Source: Foetidibacter luteolus
GTDB taxonomy: Bacteria; Bacteroidota; Bacteroidia; Chitinophagales; Chitinophagaceae
Assembly (NCBI RefSeq): GCF_009650435.1
Contig: NZ_VVIP01000047.1
Coordinates: 62,001-126,000 of the forward strand
Length of the DNA stretch: 64,000 nt
Reading direction: 5' to 3'
Below the pieces are notes generated by a model. The model saw nothing but the letters and a program-made list of their open reading frames with translations, searched no databases and was not told the DNA's origin. Below, piece after piece: positions 25,404 to 34,800 of this stretch. The first letter of the stretch is position 1. Each line of letters begins with the position of its first letter. A program made the translations under genes and the position numbers.

Positions 25404-25982
25404 TTAGCCGGGAAACACTTTGGCTTCTACCAACTGGCAAATGATATGGCCGATTAAAATATGGCTCTCCTGTATGCGTGGCGTATCTGTGGCGGGCACA
25501 TTGAACAGGTAATCGCTAAGCGGCTTCATTTTACCGCCATTGGCGCCGGTAAGGCCCACGGTAATAATGCCTTTTTCCCTTGCTGTTTCAAAGGCTTTTA
25601 CCACGTTGGCCGAATTGCCGGACGTGCTGAGGCCAACCACCACATCGCCACTAACGCCAATGCCATCCAGCAGGCGGGAGTAGATAACATCGTAACTGTA
25701 ATCGTTGGCTACGGCGGTTAGGTAAGAAGTGTTGCAATGCAAAGCCTCCGCAGGCAGGGCTGGCCTGTTTTTGTAAAAGCGGCCTGAAAACTCGGCAGCC
25801 AGGTGCTGTGCATCCGCGGCGCTGCCTCCATTGCCGCAGAACAATACCTTGTTGCCTGCTTTAAAAGCGGCAACCATTACATCAATCACCTGTTCCATAC
25901 GGGCCAGCATGCCGGCATCGGCGAGGATCTGTTGCTTGGTATTGATGGAAGCTTCTATAATATTAACAATGGTTTCATTCAT
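25404..25982 (-). CDS. gmhA: Sedoheptulose-7-phosphate isomerase
   Basis: SIS-domain enzyme converting sedoheptulose-7-phosphate to D-glycero-D-manno-heptose-7-phosphate, the first committed step of heptose synthesis. Motifs: VLFCGNGGSAADAQHLAAEF with the following SGRFYKNRPALP, VGLSTSGNSANVV, and TPRIQESHILIGHIICQLVE, all characteristic of GmhA/DiaA. I prefer the ATG at 25982 (MNETIVNIIEAS, 14-base gap to hddA). The ATG at 26012 would overlap hddA by 16 bases and add MGNAVNQCTA, but cannot be excluded. It follows hddA in the same operon. Confidence 0.92.
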   Translation of the reverse strand: MNETIVNIIEASINTKQQILADAGMLARMEQVIDVMVAAFKAGNKVLFCGNGGSAADAQHLAAEFSGRFYKNRPALPAEALHCNTSYLTAVANDYSYDVIYSRLLDGIGVSGDVVVGLSTSGNSANVVKAFETAREKGIITVGLTGANGGKMKPLSDYLFNVPATDTPRIQESHILIGHIICQLVEAKVFPG

Positions 25983-25996
25983 AGCTGTACATTGGT

Positions 25997-27022
25997 TTAC
26001 TGCATTGCCCATGTAGTAAGGCCGCTCTTGCTGAAGCGATAACTTTTTATTTCGCCGCCAAAGGTATTTAATGTATCCATTACTTTATAGCGGGTGTTGC
26101 CGGGGCAGTAGAATATCATAAAACCTCCACCGCCTGCGCCGCTTATTTTGCCACCGGTAGCACCGGCTTTTTTAGCCGCGGCGTAAATGGTTTCTATTTT
26201 ATCGTTACTTATGTTGTGCGCCATACTGCGCTTTTGGGTAAAGCCGTAATCGAGTATTTCGCCCATTTCGTGCAGGCGGCCTTTTAACAACGCTTCCTTC
26301 ATCATGCGGGCCTGGTCTTTTAAATGGTGCATGGCTTCCAGGGATTTTTCGTTGTTCTCCTGCACATTGCGTTGCTGTTCTTTAATAATATTGGCAGATT
26401 CCCGGCTGTCTGAAGTAAAGTATAGCACAATATTGTTTTCCAGTTCGTTCAGGTATTCCTGCCGTATGCGCAAAGGGTTTACAATTACTTTATCGCCGGT
26501 GTAAAACTCCATAAAGTTTACGCCGCCAAACATGGCCGCGTATTGGTCTTGTTTGCCACCTGCCAGTTTAAGGTCGTTACGCTCAATATCGTAAGCATAG
26601 TGGGCAATGTCGTAATCGCCAAGCGGCAGTTTGAGCATTTCGACAAACGCGCCAATAATAGCTACAACCAGCGTGGATGATGTGCCCAGCCCGCTGCCGG
26701 CGGGTGCATCTACATAAGTTGACAAACGGAAGTTGGTAAGCGGCAGGCCATAATCTTTCTGGATGCGGTTGTAAACACCTTTCAGCAGGTTAAGTTTGCC
26801 ATCAATGGGCAGTTCATGCGTCCATTCAAAGCGCTGTTCTTCCTTTCTGTCAAGTGCCTGCAGTATAATACCGTTTTCATCAATAGGTTCTATGCTGGCA
26901 TGGGCGTATAAAGTAATGGTAGCGTTAAGAATGGCGCCGCCATACACCTCGCTGTAGGGGCTAACATCGGTGCCGCCGCCGGCAAGGCCTATTCTTAATG
27001 GTGCACGGCTTCTGTATATCAT
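25997..27022 (-). CDS. hddA: D-glycero-alpha-D-manno-heptose-7-phosphate kinase
   Basis: GHMP-family kinase that phosphorylates heptose-7-phosphate at C1, committing the sugar to the GDP-heptose branch rather than the HldE/ADP-heptose branch. Motifs: N-terminal RAPLRIGLAGGGTDVSPYSE, ATP loop PAGSGLGTSSTLVVA, LAGGKQDQYAAMFGG, and C-terminal ATGGKISGAGGGGFMIFYCP. The 341-residue length is typical. It sits between a GT4 gene (58 bases upstream) and gmhA. Close relatives include fucose and other sugar kinases, but the adjacent gmhA, gmhB and hddC fix the likely role. Confidence 0.9.
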   Translation of the reverse strand: MIYRSRAPLRIGLAGGGTDVSPYSEVYGGAILNATITLYAHASIEPIDENGIILQALDRKEEQRFEWTHELPIDGKLNLLKGVYNRIQKDYGLPLTNFRLSTYVDAPAGSGLGTSSTLVVAIIGAFVEMLKLPLGDYDIAHYAYDIERNDLKLAGGKQDQYAAMFGGVNFMEFYTGDKVIVNPLRIRQEYLNELENNIVLYFTSDSRESANIIKEQQRNVQENNEKSLEAMHHLKDQARMMKEALLKGRLHEMGEILDYGFTQKRSMAHNISNDKIETIYAAAKKAGATGGKISGAGGGGFMIFYCPGNTRYKVMDTLNTFGGEIKSYRFSKSGLTTWAMQ

Positions 27023-27079
27023 AGTGGATTTTTTTGGTGAGTAGTGAGTGGTGAGTGGGTGATTTTGTACCTTAACAAA

Positions 27080-28210
27080 TTAACTCATCTCTGCCAGTTC
27101 TTCCACCGCTTTTACCAGCACATCCCAGGTGTATTTCTTTTTTTCTTCCCGAAGATGAGGCAAAAAGTGAGATTCGCCCAACTGGTACAACCGCAATATT
27201 TTTTCAGCTATATCTGCCGCGTTGGGCTCGGCTACCAGGCCGGCTTTTTCGTGCGGTACAAAAGATGGCAGGCCGCCCACATTGGTTACCAGCATCGGCT
27301 TTTCAAAATGGTAGGCGAGGGGGGTAACACCGCTTTGCGTAGCACTGCGGTAAGGCTGAATTACAAAATCCGCGGCGCCCAGGTAATATTTCACCTCGCT
27401 GTCGGTAATAAAATCCGTTTTCAGTATTAGCCGGGGGCGCAGTTCAAGTTCATCAATCAGCTTATCATACGTGTCCCTTTCTCCATAAAACTCACCGGCT
27501 ACCATCAGTTTAATGCCGGCCTGCCTTATGCGCTCATCAGCCATCGCCTGCAACAATACGTCAAGCCCCTTGTATTTGCGTATAAAGCCAAAGAATAAAA
27601 TTATCTTTTCATGGTCTTTTAAGCCCAGGTGCTTTCTTGCTTCAGCTTTATTTAAGGGTGTGCCGAAATTATCATACAAAGGGTGCATGATAAGGCGGCT
27701 TGGGCGGTTACTAAACTGCTTTATATCCCGCAATACACTCTCGCTAAGGGCAATAAACGCGTCAACAGGTTTTACAAAGTATTTGGTAAAGGCATAATCG
27801 CCTGGGCGTTTCTCGTGGGGTATAACATTGTCTGCAATGCACACCACACGGCTGTGCCTGTTCTTTTTTATTATCCGCAAAATGGTGCCAAGGCAGGGGC
27901 CCATCAGGGGCAGCCAGTAGCGTACCAGCACAATATCAGGGTTTAATTTCTTTATCTCCCGGCCTACTTTAAACCAGTTGAAAGGATTGATGGAGTTAAT
28001 GGCCACTTTTATTCTGATGTCTTTTGGCGCAGGCTCAGATGAGTATTGCGTTGTGCCCGGAAAAAGAAAGGAAGGGTATTGCAGGGAGAATGTATAGATG
28101 GTGGTGTCAAAACCCTGCTGCTGGAATTCGCGGGCCAGCCGCTCGTTAAATGTAGCGATGCCGCCGCCGCGCAGGGGATGTGCCGAACCTATGATGATAA
28201 TTTTTTTCAT
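27080..28210 (-). CDS. Glycosyltransferase family 4 protein
   Basis: GT-B fold glycosyltransferase of 376 residues, cytoplasmic, probably adding a sugar to a lipid-linked surface glycan. N-terminal GSAHPLRGGGIATFNERLA is the acceptor-side glycine loop; the C-terminal half has ILFFGFIRKYKGLDVLLQAM and the donor-binding stretch PYRSATQSGVTPLAYHFEKP ending in GGLPSFV. It lies directly upstream of the heptose genes on the same strand, so heptose transfer is an attractive but unproven role. Confidence 0.88.
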   Translation of the reverse strand: MKKIIIIGSAHPLRGGGIATFNERLAREFQQQGFDTTIYTFSLQYPSFLFPGTTQYSSEPAPKDIRIKVAINSINPFNWFKVGREIKKLNPDIVLVRYWLPLMGPCLGTILRIIKKNRHSRVVCIADNVIPHEKRPGDYAFTKYFVKPVDAFIALSESVLRDIKQFSNRPSRLIMHPLYDNFGTPLNKAEARKHLGLKDHEKIILFFGFIRKYKGLDVLLQAMADERIRQAGIKLMVAGEFYGERDTYDKLIDELELRPRLILKTDFITDSEVKYYLGAADFVIQPYRSATQSGVTPLAYHFEKPMLVTNVGGLPSFVPHEKAGLVAEPNAADIAEKILRLYQLGESHFLPHLREEKKKYTWDVLVKAVEELAEMS

Positions 28211-28235
28211 TAGTTTTTGATGGGTTATGCACTAC

Positions 28236-28335
28236 CCGGGCCTGAAAAGCCGCCCAATGAACCGAACGTACAAGTGTTCCAATCTTGCTGCTTCGTCACG
28301 CAAGGTTGCTCAAGGGACGATGCCATAGAAAACCG
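28236..28335 (-). repeat. Family B variant arm (B' subtype)
   Basis: Plus strand: CTGAAAAGCCGCCCAATGAA, CCGAACGTACAAGTGTTCCA, CTTCGTCACGCAAGG and GGGACGATGCCATAG. It combines the B' core with the GGGCGGCTTTTCAG end also seen at 46310. It lies between GT2 and GT4 genes. Confidence 0.65.
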
Positions 28336-28357
28336 TCGCCGGTAACCAAATAAACCG

Positions 28358-29302
28358 CTACTCAATACCCAGCTTACGTTCAATTAAGTAAAAATTCTTA
28401 CCGGGAGAATTTCTTGCTATCAGCTCACCAATAAAGCCTGCTAAAAAAAGCTGCGAGCCGATGATCATAATGGTAAGGGCCATGTAAAAAGGCGGCCTGT
28501 TGCTAAGGCCGGTATCGGGATACATTAGCCGGGTAACCACCATGTAAATGATTAGTATGAAGCCTAATAAAAAGCATAATGTGCCCCACAGTCCAAAAAA
28601 ATGCATGGGCCTTTTGCCGTATTTGCCAACGAAGGTAACGGAGGCAAGATCCAGGAAGCCGTTTACAAAACGCTCCCATCCAAATTTTGTAGTGCCGTAT
28701 TTACGCGGCCTGTGCTGCACTACTTTCTCGCCAATTTTTTTAAAGCCTGCCCATTTGGCTAATACGGGTATTTGCCGGTGCATTTCCCCATACACTTCTA
28801 TGCTTTTAACTACTTTGTGGCGGTAGGCTTTAAGGCCGCAATTAAAATCGTGCAGGTATATTTTTGAAACCTTTCGTGTGGCCCAGTTAAAAAATTTAGA
28901 AGGTATATTTTTAGTCAGCGTATTATCAAAGCGCTTTTTTTTCCAGCCGCTCACCAGGTCGTAACCGTCGGTAATAATCATTTCCCTAAGGCCGGGAATT
29001 TCATCCGGCGAGTCCTGCATATCGGCATCCATGGTTATTACCACATCTCCTTTTGCCGCCCTGAAGCCTTCGTTAAGCGCTGCCGACTTACCATAGTTGC
29101 GTTGAAACCTGATGCCTTTAATGTTGGCGTTTACCGCGGCAAGGTTTTCAATTACCTGCCAGCTATTATCGGTACTGCCGTCATCAACCAATATTATTTC
29201 ATAGGTATAATTGTTTTCATTAACCACACGCTCTATCCATGCCGTTAGTTCCGGCAGCGATTCTTCTTCGTTCAGCAAGGGTATCACAATTGACAAGTGC
29301 AT
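28358..29302 (-). CDS. Family 2 glycosyltransferase with two C-terminal membrane segments (DPM1/GtrB-like)
   Basis: Predicted polyprenyl-phosphate glycosyltransferase, inner membrane. GT-A catalytic domain about residues 1-220: SIVIPLLNEEESLPEL, ILVDDGSTDNSW, the metal motif TMDADMQDSPDEI, and FQRNYGKSAALNEGF. Two hydrophobic segments near residues 232-256 and 270-296 complete the GtrB/PglC-like layout. The gene starts 9 bases after the DUF4199 gene ends; the pairing of dihydroorotase homologue, DUF4199 and GT2 is one I recall from several Bacteroidota. Acceptor and sugar are unknown. Confidence 0.9.
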   Translation of the reverse strand: MHLSIVIPLLNEEESLPELTAWIERVVNENNYTYEIILVDDGSTDNSWQVIENLAAVNANIKGIRFQRNYGKSAALNEGFRAAKGDVVITMDADMQDSPDEIPGLREMIITDGYDLVSGWKKKRFDNTLTKNIPSKFFNWATRKVSKIYLHDFNCGLKAYRHKVVKSIEVYGEMHRQIPVLAKWAGFKKIGEKVVQHRPRKYGTTKFGWERFVNGFLDLASVTFVGKYGKRPMHFFGLWGTLCFLLGFILIIYMVVTRLMYPDTGLSNRPPFYMALTIMIIGSQLFLAGFIGELIARNSPGKNFYLIERKLGIE

Positions 29303-29311
29303 CCGCTAATG

Positions 29312-29851
29312 TTATTGTTCGTTAAAAACAGGCTTCTCTTTCCTGATGATGATAGCTATCAAAAGCGATTTTACGAAATCCCAGATTAAACCTATGCCAA
29401 AGCCTAAAAAAATTGTCTTAAAACCAGTATCGCCTTTGCCTTCCCTTGCCTTTTCCAGGGTCTTTTCAATCTCCTCATCGCTGGTTTTTAGTTTTTCCAT
29501 CATCAGCTTCGTTTTTTCAAGGCTAAGGTTAAACGCTTTTTCTGTAAGCTCCTTATCAACCAGGTTAAAAAGTATGTAGTTGCCAATGGCGTAAATAACC
29601 GCCGCTATTACATAAGATAAAAATGCAAACCGCAACGCGTCTTTAAAAGGCAATACACCGCCATTGTTGCGGCGGAGGTTTAAACCGGCTATGATTAAAA
29701 TGACAATCATAAACGGGATAAAGCTGGAGGCGAACTGGTAGGTTACAAACACATCAAGGCCGGCAGCCCAGGTGCCAAACATAAGCCCGGCGGCAATAAG
29801 GCCGTTAATAATGCCGAATTTTATTCCGTAACTGTTGATGATATCTTTCAT
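29312..29851 (-). CDS. DUF4199-family integral membrane protein
   Basis: 179 residues from the ATG at 29851 (MKDIINSYGIKFGIINGLIA). An ATG at 29938 would prepend 29 residues without family character. Four hydrophobic segments, with a charged region between the third and fourth (LSLEKTKLMMEKLKTSDEEI), match the DUF4199 layout. Function is unknown. Nine bases separate it from the GT2 gene, so co-translation is likely and a helper role in lipid-linked sugar transfer is a reasonable guess. Confidence 0.8.
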   Translation of the reverse strand: MKDIINSYGIKFGIINGLIAAGLMFGTWAAGLDVFVTYQFASSFIPFMIVILIIAGLNLRRNNGGVLPFKDALRFAFLSYVIAAVIYAIGNYILFNLVDKELTEKAFNLSLEKTKLMMEKLKTSDEEIEKTLEKAREGKGDTGFKTIFLGFGIGLIWDFVKSLLIAIIIRKEKPVFNEQ

Positions 29852-29943
29852 GAATATTGTGTTACTGCTGCCTCCATCCCCTAAAGGGGTGTTGGCTATC
29901 GCGTTAAAAAAAAATTTATTGACCAGGCAGATGAACAAGAATT

Positions 29944-30005
29944 AGGCTTCCGTTGCGTCGCACTCTTGTACGCTTTGTCCATTACGCAGCAGCATTGCGG
30001 GCATC
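29944..30005 (+). repeat. Dispersed repeat family B arm
   Basis: Reads GGCTTCCGTTGCGTCGCACT, CTTGTACGCTTTGTCC and ACGCAGCAGCATTGC. It lies between the dihydroorotase-like gene and the DUF4199 gene. Confidence 0.65.
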
Positions 30006-30047
30006 TACAGGCTTTGCAGGTAGTAACGGCAACATACCAATACTGCC

Positions 30048-31310
30048 TCAGTTCCTGTACAGGCCGTTCCTGTTGATGATGCCCACCACTTCACCCGTTA
30101 AAGTTTGATCGAAGAACGGAGAATTGGCTGACTTGCTTTTGTTATTTTCTTTGGTAAGCCTGGTTTGTCCGGCCGGGTTAAACAATGTTAACGCTGCTGC
30201 TTCACCTTCGGCAAAACCAGGGGTTGGCAGGTTGAAAATTTTTGAAGCGTTGGTACATAACAGGTTTACAACCTGCGCTGCATTTAACTGCGGAATAGCG
30301 GTTTGTAACACCGCGTAGGCTGTTTGCAATCCAATCATGCCATGTTTGGCATATTCAAATTCACATACTTTACTGTCCCAGTTGTGGGGTATATGATGAG
30401 ATGCCACACAATCAACCCAGCCGTTCAGCACTGCATCTTTCAGCGCCTCCCTGTCTGCTTTGGAACGCAGGGGCGGTGTTACTTTCAGGTTGGTATCATA
30501 ACTAACCATGTCCTCATCACAGAAGTACAAATGGTAAGGCGTAACAGAGCAGGTTACCTGCAACCCCGCATCCTTGGCCCTTTTAATGTACTCCATGGAT
30601 TTGGCCGTGCTTACACCTGTAAAATGGATTTTAGACTCCGCATAGCGGGCCAGCTTAATGTCCCTGGCCACAATCAGTTCTTCTGCCATAGCAGGTATAC
30701 CGGGTAGGCCAAGCCGGGTAGAAACAACACCTTCGTTTATTAAGCCATATTGGCCAATGCTTTTATCCATCGGTACCTGTACCACAACACCATCAAAAGC
30801 TTTTACGTATTGCAATGCTTTTAATAACAAACCAGCGGACTGAACGGGCTGCGTTCCATCGCTAAAGGCAACAGCGCCGCTGGCATGCATATCGTACATC
30901 TCCGCCAGTTCCTTACCCTCCAGGTTTTTAGTAACAGCCCCCAGCGGGTATATATTAACCGGTAACGACTTTGATTTTTGCACTACATACTCAGCTTGTG
31001 TTTTGCTTTGTATGGCCGGCGCTGTATTGGGTATGGCAAAAACGGTAGTAAAACCACCAGCCGCAGCGGCTGCCGCGCCTGTTTCCAGCGTTTCCCTGTA
31101 TTCAAGGCCGGGATCGGCAAAATGCGAGAAAATATCCACCCAGCCAGGCGATACCACCAAACCCGGTATGTCTATCACATCGGCATCCTGTGCATCCACA
31201 GCATCATCAATGCTTTTAATAACGCCACCGGAAACCAAAATATCTTTTACGGAATTGTTGAAAACAGAACCTGGATAAGCGATAAGTACCTTTCTTAGAA
31301 GAATATTCAT
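30048..31310 (-). CDS. Dihydroorotase homologue lacking most metal ligands (pseudo-dihydroorotase)
   Basis: 420 residues with the amidohydrolase layout of class I dihydroorotases (VSPGWVDI, FTTVFAIPNTAPAI, AVAFSDGTQPV, NLKVTPPLR). However, the catalytic set is degraded: the HxHxR motif after D59 is F61-S-H63-F-A65, the loop histidine of HxED is Q178, the HvST histidine is G232, and the TDHAPH aspartate is H305. Only H63 and D151 of the usual ligands remain. This matches the non-catalytic PyrC' type known to partner aspartate carbamoyltransferase in some bacteria, so a structural role in pyrimidine synthesis is inferred. Routine annotation would call it pyrC. Confidence 0.85.
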   Translation of the reverse strand: MNILLRKVLIAYPGSVFNNSVKDILVSGGVIKSIDDAVDAQDADVIDIPGLVVSPGWVDIFSHFADPGLEYRETLETGAAAAAAGGFTTVFAIPNTAPAIQSKTQAEYVVQKSKSLPVNIYPLGAVTKNLEGKELAEMYDMHASGAVAFSDGTQPVQSAGLLLKALQYVKAFDGVVVQVPMDKSIGQYGLINEGVVSTRLGLPGIPAMAEELIVARDIKLARYAESKIHFTGVSTAKSMEYIKRAKDAGLQVTCSVTPYHLYFCDEDMVSYDTNLKVTPPLRSKADREALKDAVLNGWVDCVASHHIPHNWDSKVCEFEYAKHGMIGLQTAYAVLQTAIPQLNAAQVVNLLCTNASKIFNLPTPGFAEGEAAALTLFNPAGQTRLTKENNKSKSANSPFFDQTLTGEVVGIINRNGLYRN

Positions 31311-31341
31311 GAGAGGCTTATAAAATTTGCCGCAATATAGG

Positions 31342-31370
31342 TTGAATTTTGTAAAAAGCCTTTACATTTG
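31342..31370 (+). promoter_or_regulatory. Promoter of the tRNA-Pro gene
   Basis: TACATTTG at 31363-31370 is an exact TAnnTTTG -7 element, with TTG at 31342-31344 eighteen bases upstream as -33. Transcription would begin near 31377, about 55 bases before the mature tRNA. Confidence 0.55.
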
Positions 31371-31431
31371 CAGCCCGCCGGAAAAAGCAGGGCTATACAA
31401 AAAGCACTGTAAATGAAGGCTTAACCGGTTT

Positions 31432-31505
31432 CGGGTGGTGGCGCAGCCCGGTAGCGCACTTGTATGGGGTGCAAGGGGTCGCTGGTTCGAATCCAGTCCA
31501 CCCGA
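31432..31505 (+). tRNA. tRNA-Pro (anticodon GGG)
   Basis: The cloverleaf is readable: 7-bp acceptor stem CGGGTGG/CCACCCG with discriminator A, D arm GCGCAGCCCGGTAGCGC, anticodon arm CTTGT-ATGGGGT-GCAAG with anticodon GGG, and T arm CTGG-TTCGAAT-CCAG. CCA is not encoded. The loop ATGGGGT and first base C1 are typical of bacterial tRNA-Pro. It is followed by a terminator. Confidence 0.95.
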
Positions 31506-31531
31506 CTTTTTGACTGCTCAATTCGTATCAT

Positions 31532-31565
31532 TCCCTGTAAATTTTATTGATTTACAGGGATTTTT
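31532..31565 (+). terminator. Rho-independent terminator after tRNA-Pro
   Basis: TCCCTGTAAA (31532-31541) and TTTACAGGGA (31551-31560) form a 10-bp stem, followed by TTTTTCTTTT. Confidence 0.85.
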
Positions 31566-31835
31566 CTTTTAAGCCTAATCTAATACCTTACAAACTACTC
31601 AATGGAATACTTCAGCAATAGAAATTGTTTGCAATGCTTCCTGCGTGTCATAAAAACCATTGCTAACTTATCAACCTGGTTACCTGCAATTAAATATCCC
31701 CAGCACCTTCTCAAAGGCAGGAATGTGTTAAGCATGAACAAATAAGCAGCAGCCGGTGATTTTTAATTAATTTGCTTTTGATACCCCGGATTCGGATCGC
31801 TGATGATTGCAATTTGTTCAGTTAAAATTAACCCG
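31566..31835. other. Leader region of the HTCS regulator gene
   Basis: About 270 bases with no gene. A TTAATTTG near 31766-31775 resembles a -7 element, but the match is imperfect and no partner was found. Confidence 0.5.
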
Positions 31836-34800
31836 ATGCGTTTTTTGGCAGCGATTGTTTTGATGATACAGTCACTTTCTGTTTTTTCTCAAAATGATCA
31901 GTATAATTTCTTTAAGATAGATGCTTATACCGGCCTTTCTCACAACCAGGTTAATGCCATTATTAAAGATGAGGATGGTTTTTTATGGTTTGGCACTTCT
32001 TCGGGCCTTAACCGCTATGATGGATATTCCTGTAAGATATTCCGAAAAAACCTTAATGACAGTTCTTCACTGTTAGATAATGGCGTGCAGGCGCTTTACG
32101 GGCTTCCTGATGGTAAAATATGGGTGGTAACTATGAGCGGGCCCTGCATCTATAATCCTGATAGCGAAAAGTTTGATGCCGGTTACGAAGACTATTTGCT
32201 TAAACTTGGCCTGCCCCCGCAGAACATTCTGAACGTTGTAAAAGGGGGGGAAGGAAGATATTGGTTTCTTAACAATAACTATGATTTGTTTTTGTATGCC
32301 CGTAATGGCAGTGTAACGCAGCCATTAAAAAATAAAAACCATTCCGATCCTGCTGGAAAAATTGTTTCTGTTAAAGAGACAAAACACGGAACGCTTTGGG
32401 CAATTTACCAGGATGGTTTTTTGCAGGAGTACGATATCGCATCGGGCAGGGTTATTTCTTCAAGTACTGCCCTGCAGCAGTTTAATGAAGGGATTGCTCC
32501 AGGTAACCTCTATGTTGATGGCGATGGGGACGTTTGGGTCGTGTTCTACTCTTCCGGCCTTTGTCTTTTTCGCCCGCATGACAGGTCTGTAAGAATGTTT
32601 ACTGAAAATACACTTTCATCCAGGCTGAGTTCTAATCTTATAAGCCAAATTGTACAGGATGATGCCGGAATAATCTGGGTGGCTACAGACCATGGCGGCA
32701 TTACGCTGATTGATAAAAAGAACGATTACAGTACCAATTACCTGCTTAACGATCCTAAGGACCCCAAAAGTATCAGCCAAAATACCATTAATGCACTCAT
32801 TAAAGATGAAAACGGCATTATCTGGCTGGGGACGTATAAGCAGGGGGTTAATTATTTAAATAGTAAAATCCTGCAGTTCCCGCATTATCATCATCATCAG
32901 TCAAATACAGGCAGCCTTCCCTACGATGATGTTAACCGTTTTGTTGAGGATAAACAGGGGAATATATGGATTGGCACTAATGGCGGCGGCCTTATTTATT
33001 TTAACAGGCAGCTAAATACATTTAAGCAATACCTGCATAAGCCCGGCAATAAAAACAGCCTGAGCAATAATGTAATTGTTAGCTTGTGCATAGACAGTAA
33101 AAACATTCTGTGGATTGGTACTTACACCGGCGGCCTCAATAGCTTCGACGGAAAAAAGTTTACGCACTACAGGCATAACGATGATGATGCATCCAGCCTT
33201 TCCAACGACAATGTGTGGGAAATATTTGAAGACCGTGAGCAGCGTTTATGGATAGGTACACTGGGGGGCGGGCTGGATATGTTTGACAGTAAAGCCAACC
33301 GGTTTAATCATACGCAATACAAAGGCCAGCCAGGGGACTCCTTGCCCTCTAATTATGTGTCCTGCATTATGCAGGACAAAAAGGGGAACCTGTGGGTGGG
33401 TACTTCCGGCGGCATCTCCGTTTTTGGCAAAAACAGCGCTACCCCTGTTTTGCATAATCATAACACACACAACAAAAGCTTAAGCAATAACAATGTTATC
33501 TGCCTTATTGAAGACAGTAAAGGCAGAATTTGGGCAGGCACACGGGAAGGGCTAAACCTTTTTGATGATGCAACCGGGCATTTTCAGTTGTTTACTATGG
33601 CTGAAGGGCTTCCTGATAATATAATACTCAACATACTTGAAGACAATAATCAAACGCTGTGGCTTTCCACCCCCAGCGGCTTATGCAATGCCGTGCCCAA
33701 CCTGGCAAAAAATGGGGTTACCCTCTCCATTATAAATTATGATGAAACCAATAATCTTCAAAACCGTGAGTTTAATGATAATGCTGCCTTAAAAAACCGC
33801 CGGGGGGAGTTGTTTTTTGGCGGGCCATCCGGTTTTAATATTATAAGGCCCGATAAAGTAAAGCGGCCTGCTTATTACGCTAAAATTGTTTTAACCGGCT
33901 TACAGATATTAAGCGAAAATGTGGAACCGGGCAAATTCATCAATGGCCGTGTGCTTTTGCCAAAGGCTTTGCCCAAGCTTGAGCATATTGATTTGAAATA
34001 CAGGGAAAATGTGTTTGCCATTGAATTTGCCCTGCTTGATTTTGCGCATAACGACCGGGAGAAATACGCCTACATGATGGAGGGTTTTAATACAGGGTGG
34101 CTATATGCCAATGCTGCCCAACGGAGGGTTACTTATACAAACCTTGACCCCGGCAACTACACCTTTAAAGTAAAAGTGCTAAACAAGGATGGCTTATGGA
34201 GCGATGTAAAAACCCTAAGGATAAACATAGAGCCCCCGTTTTGGCGCACCACTGCAGCTTACTGTATTTACATAGTCATAATTGCCGGGTTATTGTTATT
34301 GGCGCGGCGCATTACATTAGACAGGATACACATGCGCTACGAAGTTGCCCGGCAACGCGGGGAAGCAGAAAGGGCCCATGCTCTCGAGCAATTAAAAACC
34401 AAATTCTTTACCAATGTAAGCCATGAATTCCGTACGCCGTTAAGCCTGATAATAGCACCGCTGGACAAGATTATTAAACATGCCGGCGATGAGGAACAGA
34501 AAAAACAGTTAAACCTTGTTCAGCGTAATGCCAAACGCTTATTAAGCCTCGTAAACCAACTGCTCGATTTCAGGAAAATAGAAGTGCAGGAAATGAAATT
34601 GCACCCCGCCATTGGCGATATAATCGGCTTTGGCAAAGAGATAAGCCTTTCATTTATGGACATAGCCGAAAAGAAGAATATACGGTTTTCCTTTTCCTGC
34701 AATACAGACAGCCTTGAAATTTATTTTGACAAGGATAAGATTGAAAAGATATTGTTCAACCTGCTTTCAAATGCTTTTAAGTACACGCATGATAACGGAA

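Noticed and set aside
20395..27060. Matching TCACCACTCACTACC (20395) and GTAGTGAGTGGTGAGTG (27036) stretches
   Set aside because: Short and low-complexity; too little to claim a separate repeat family or regulatory site.
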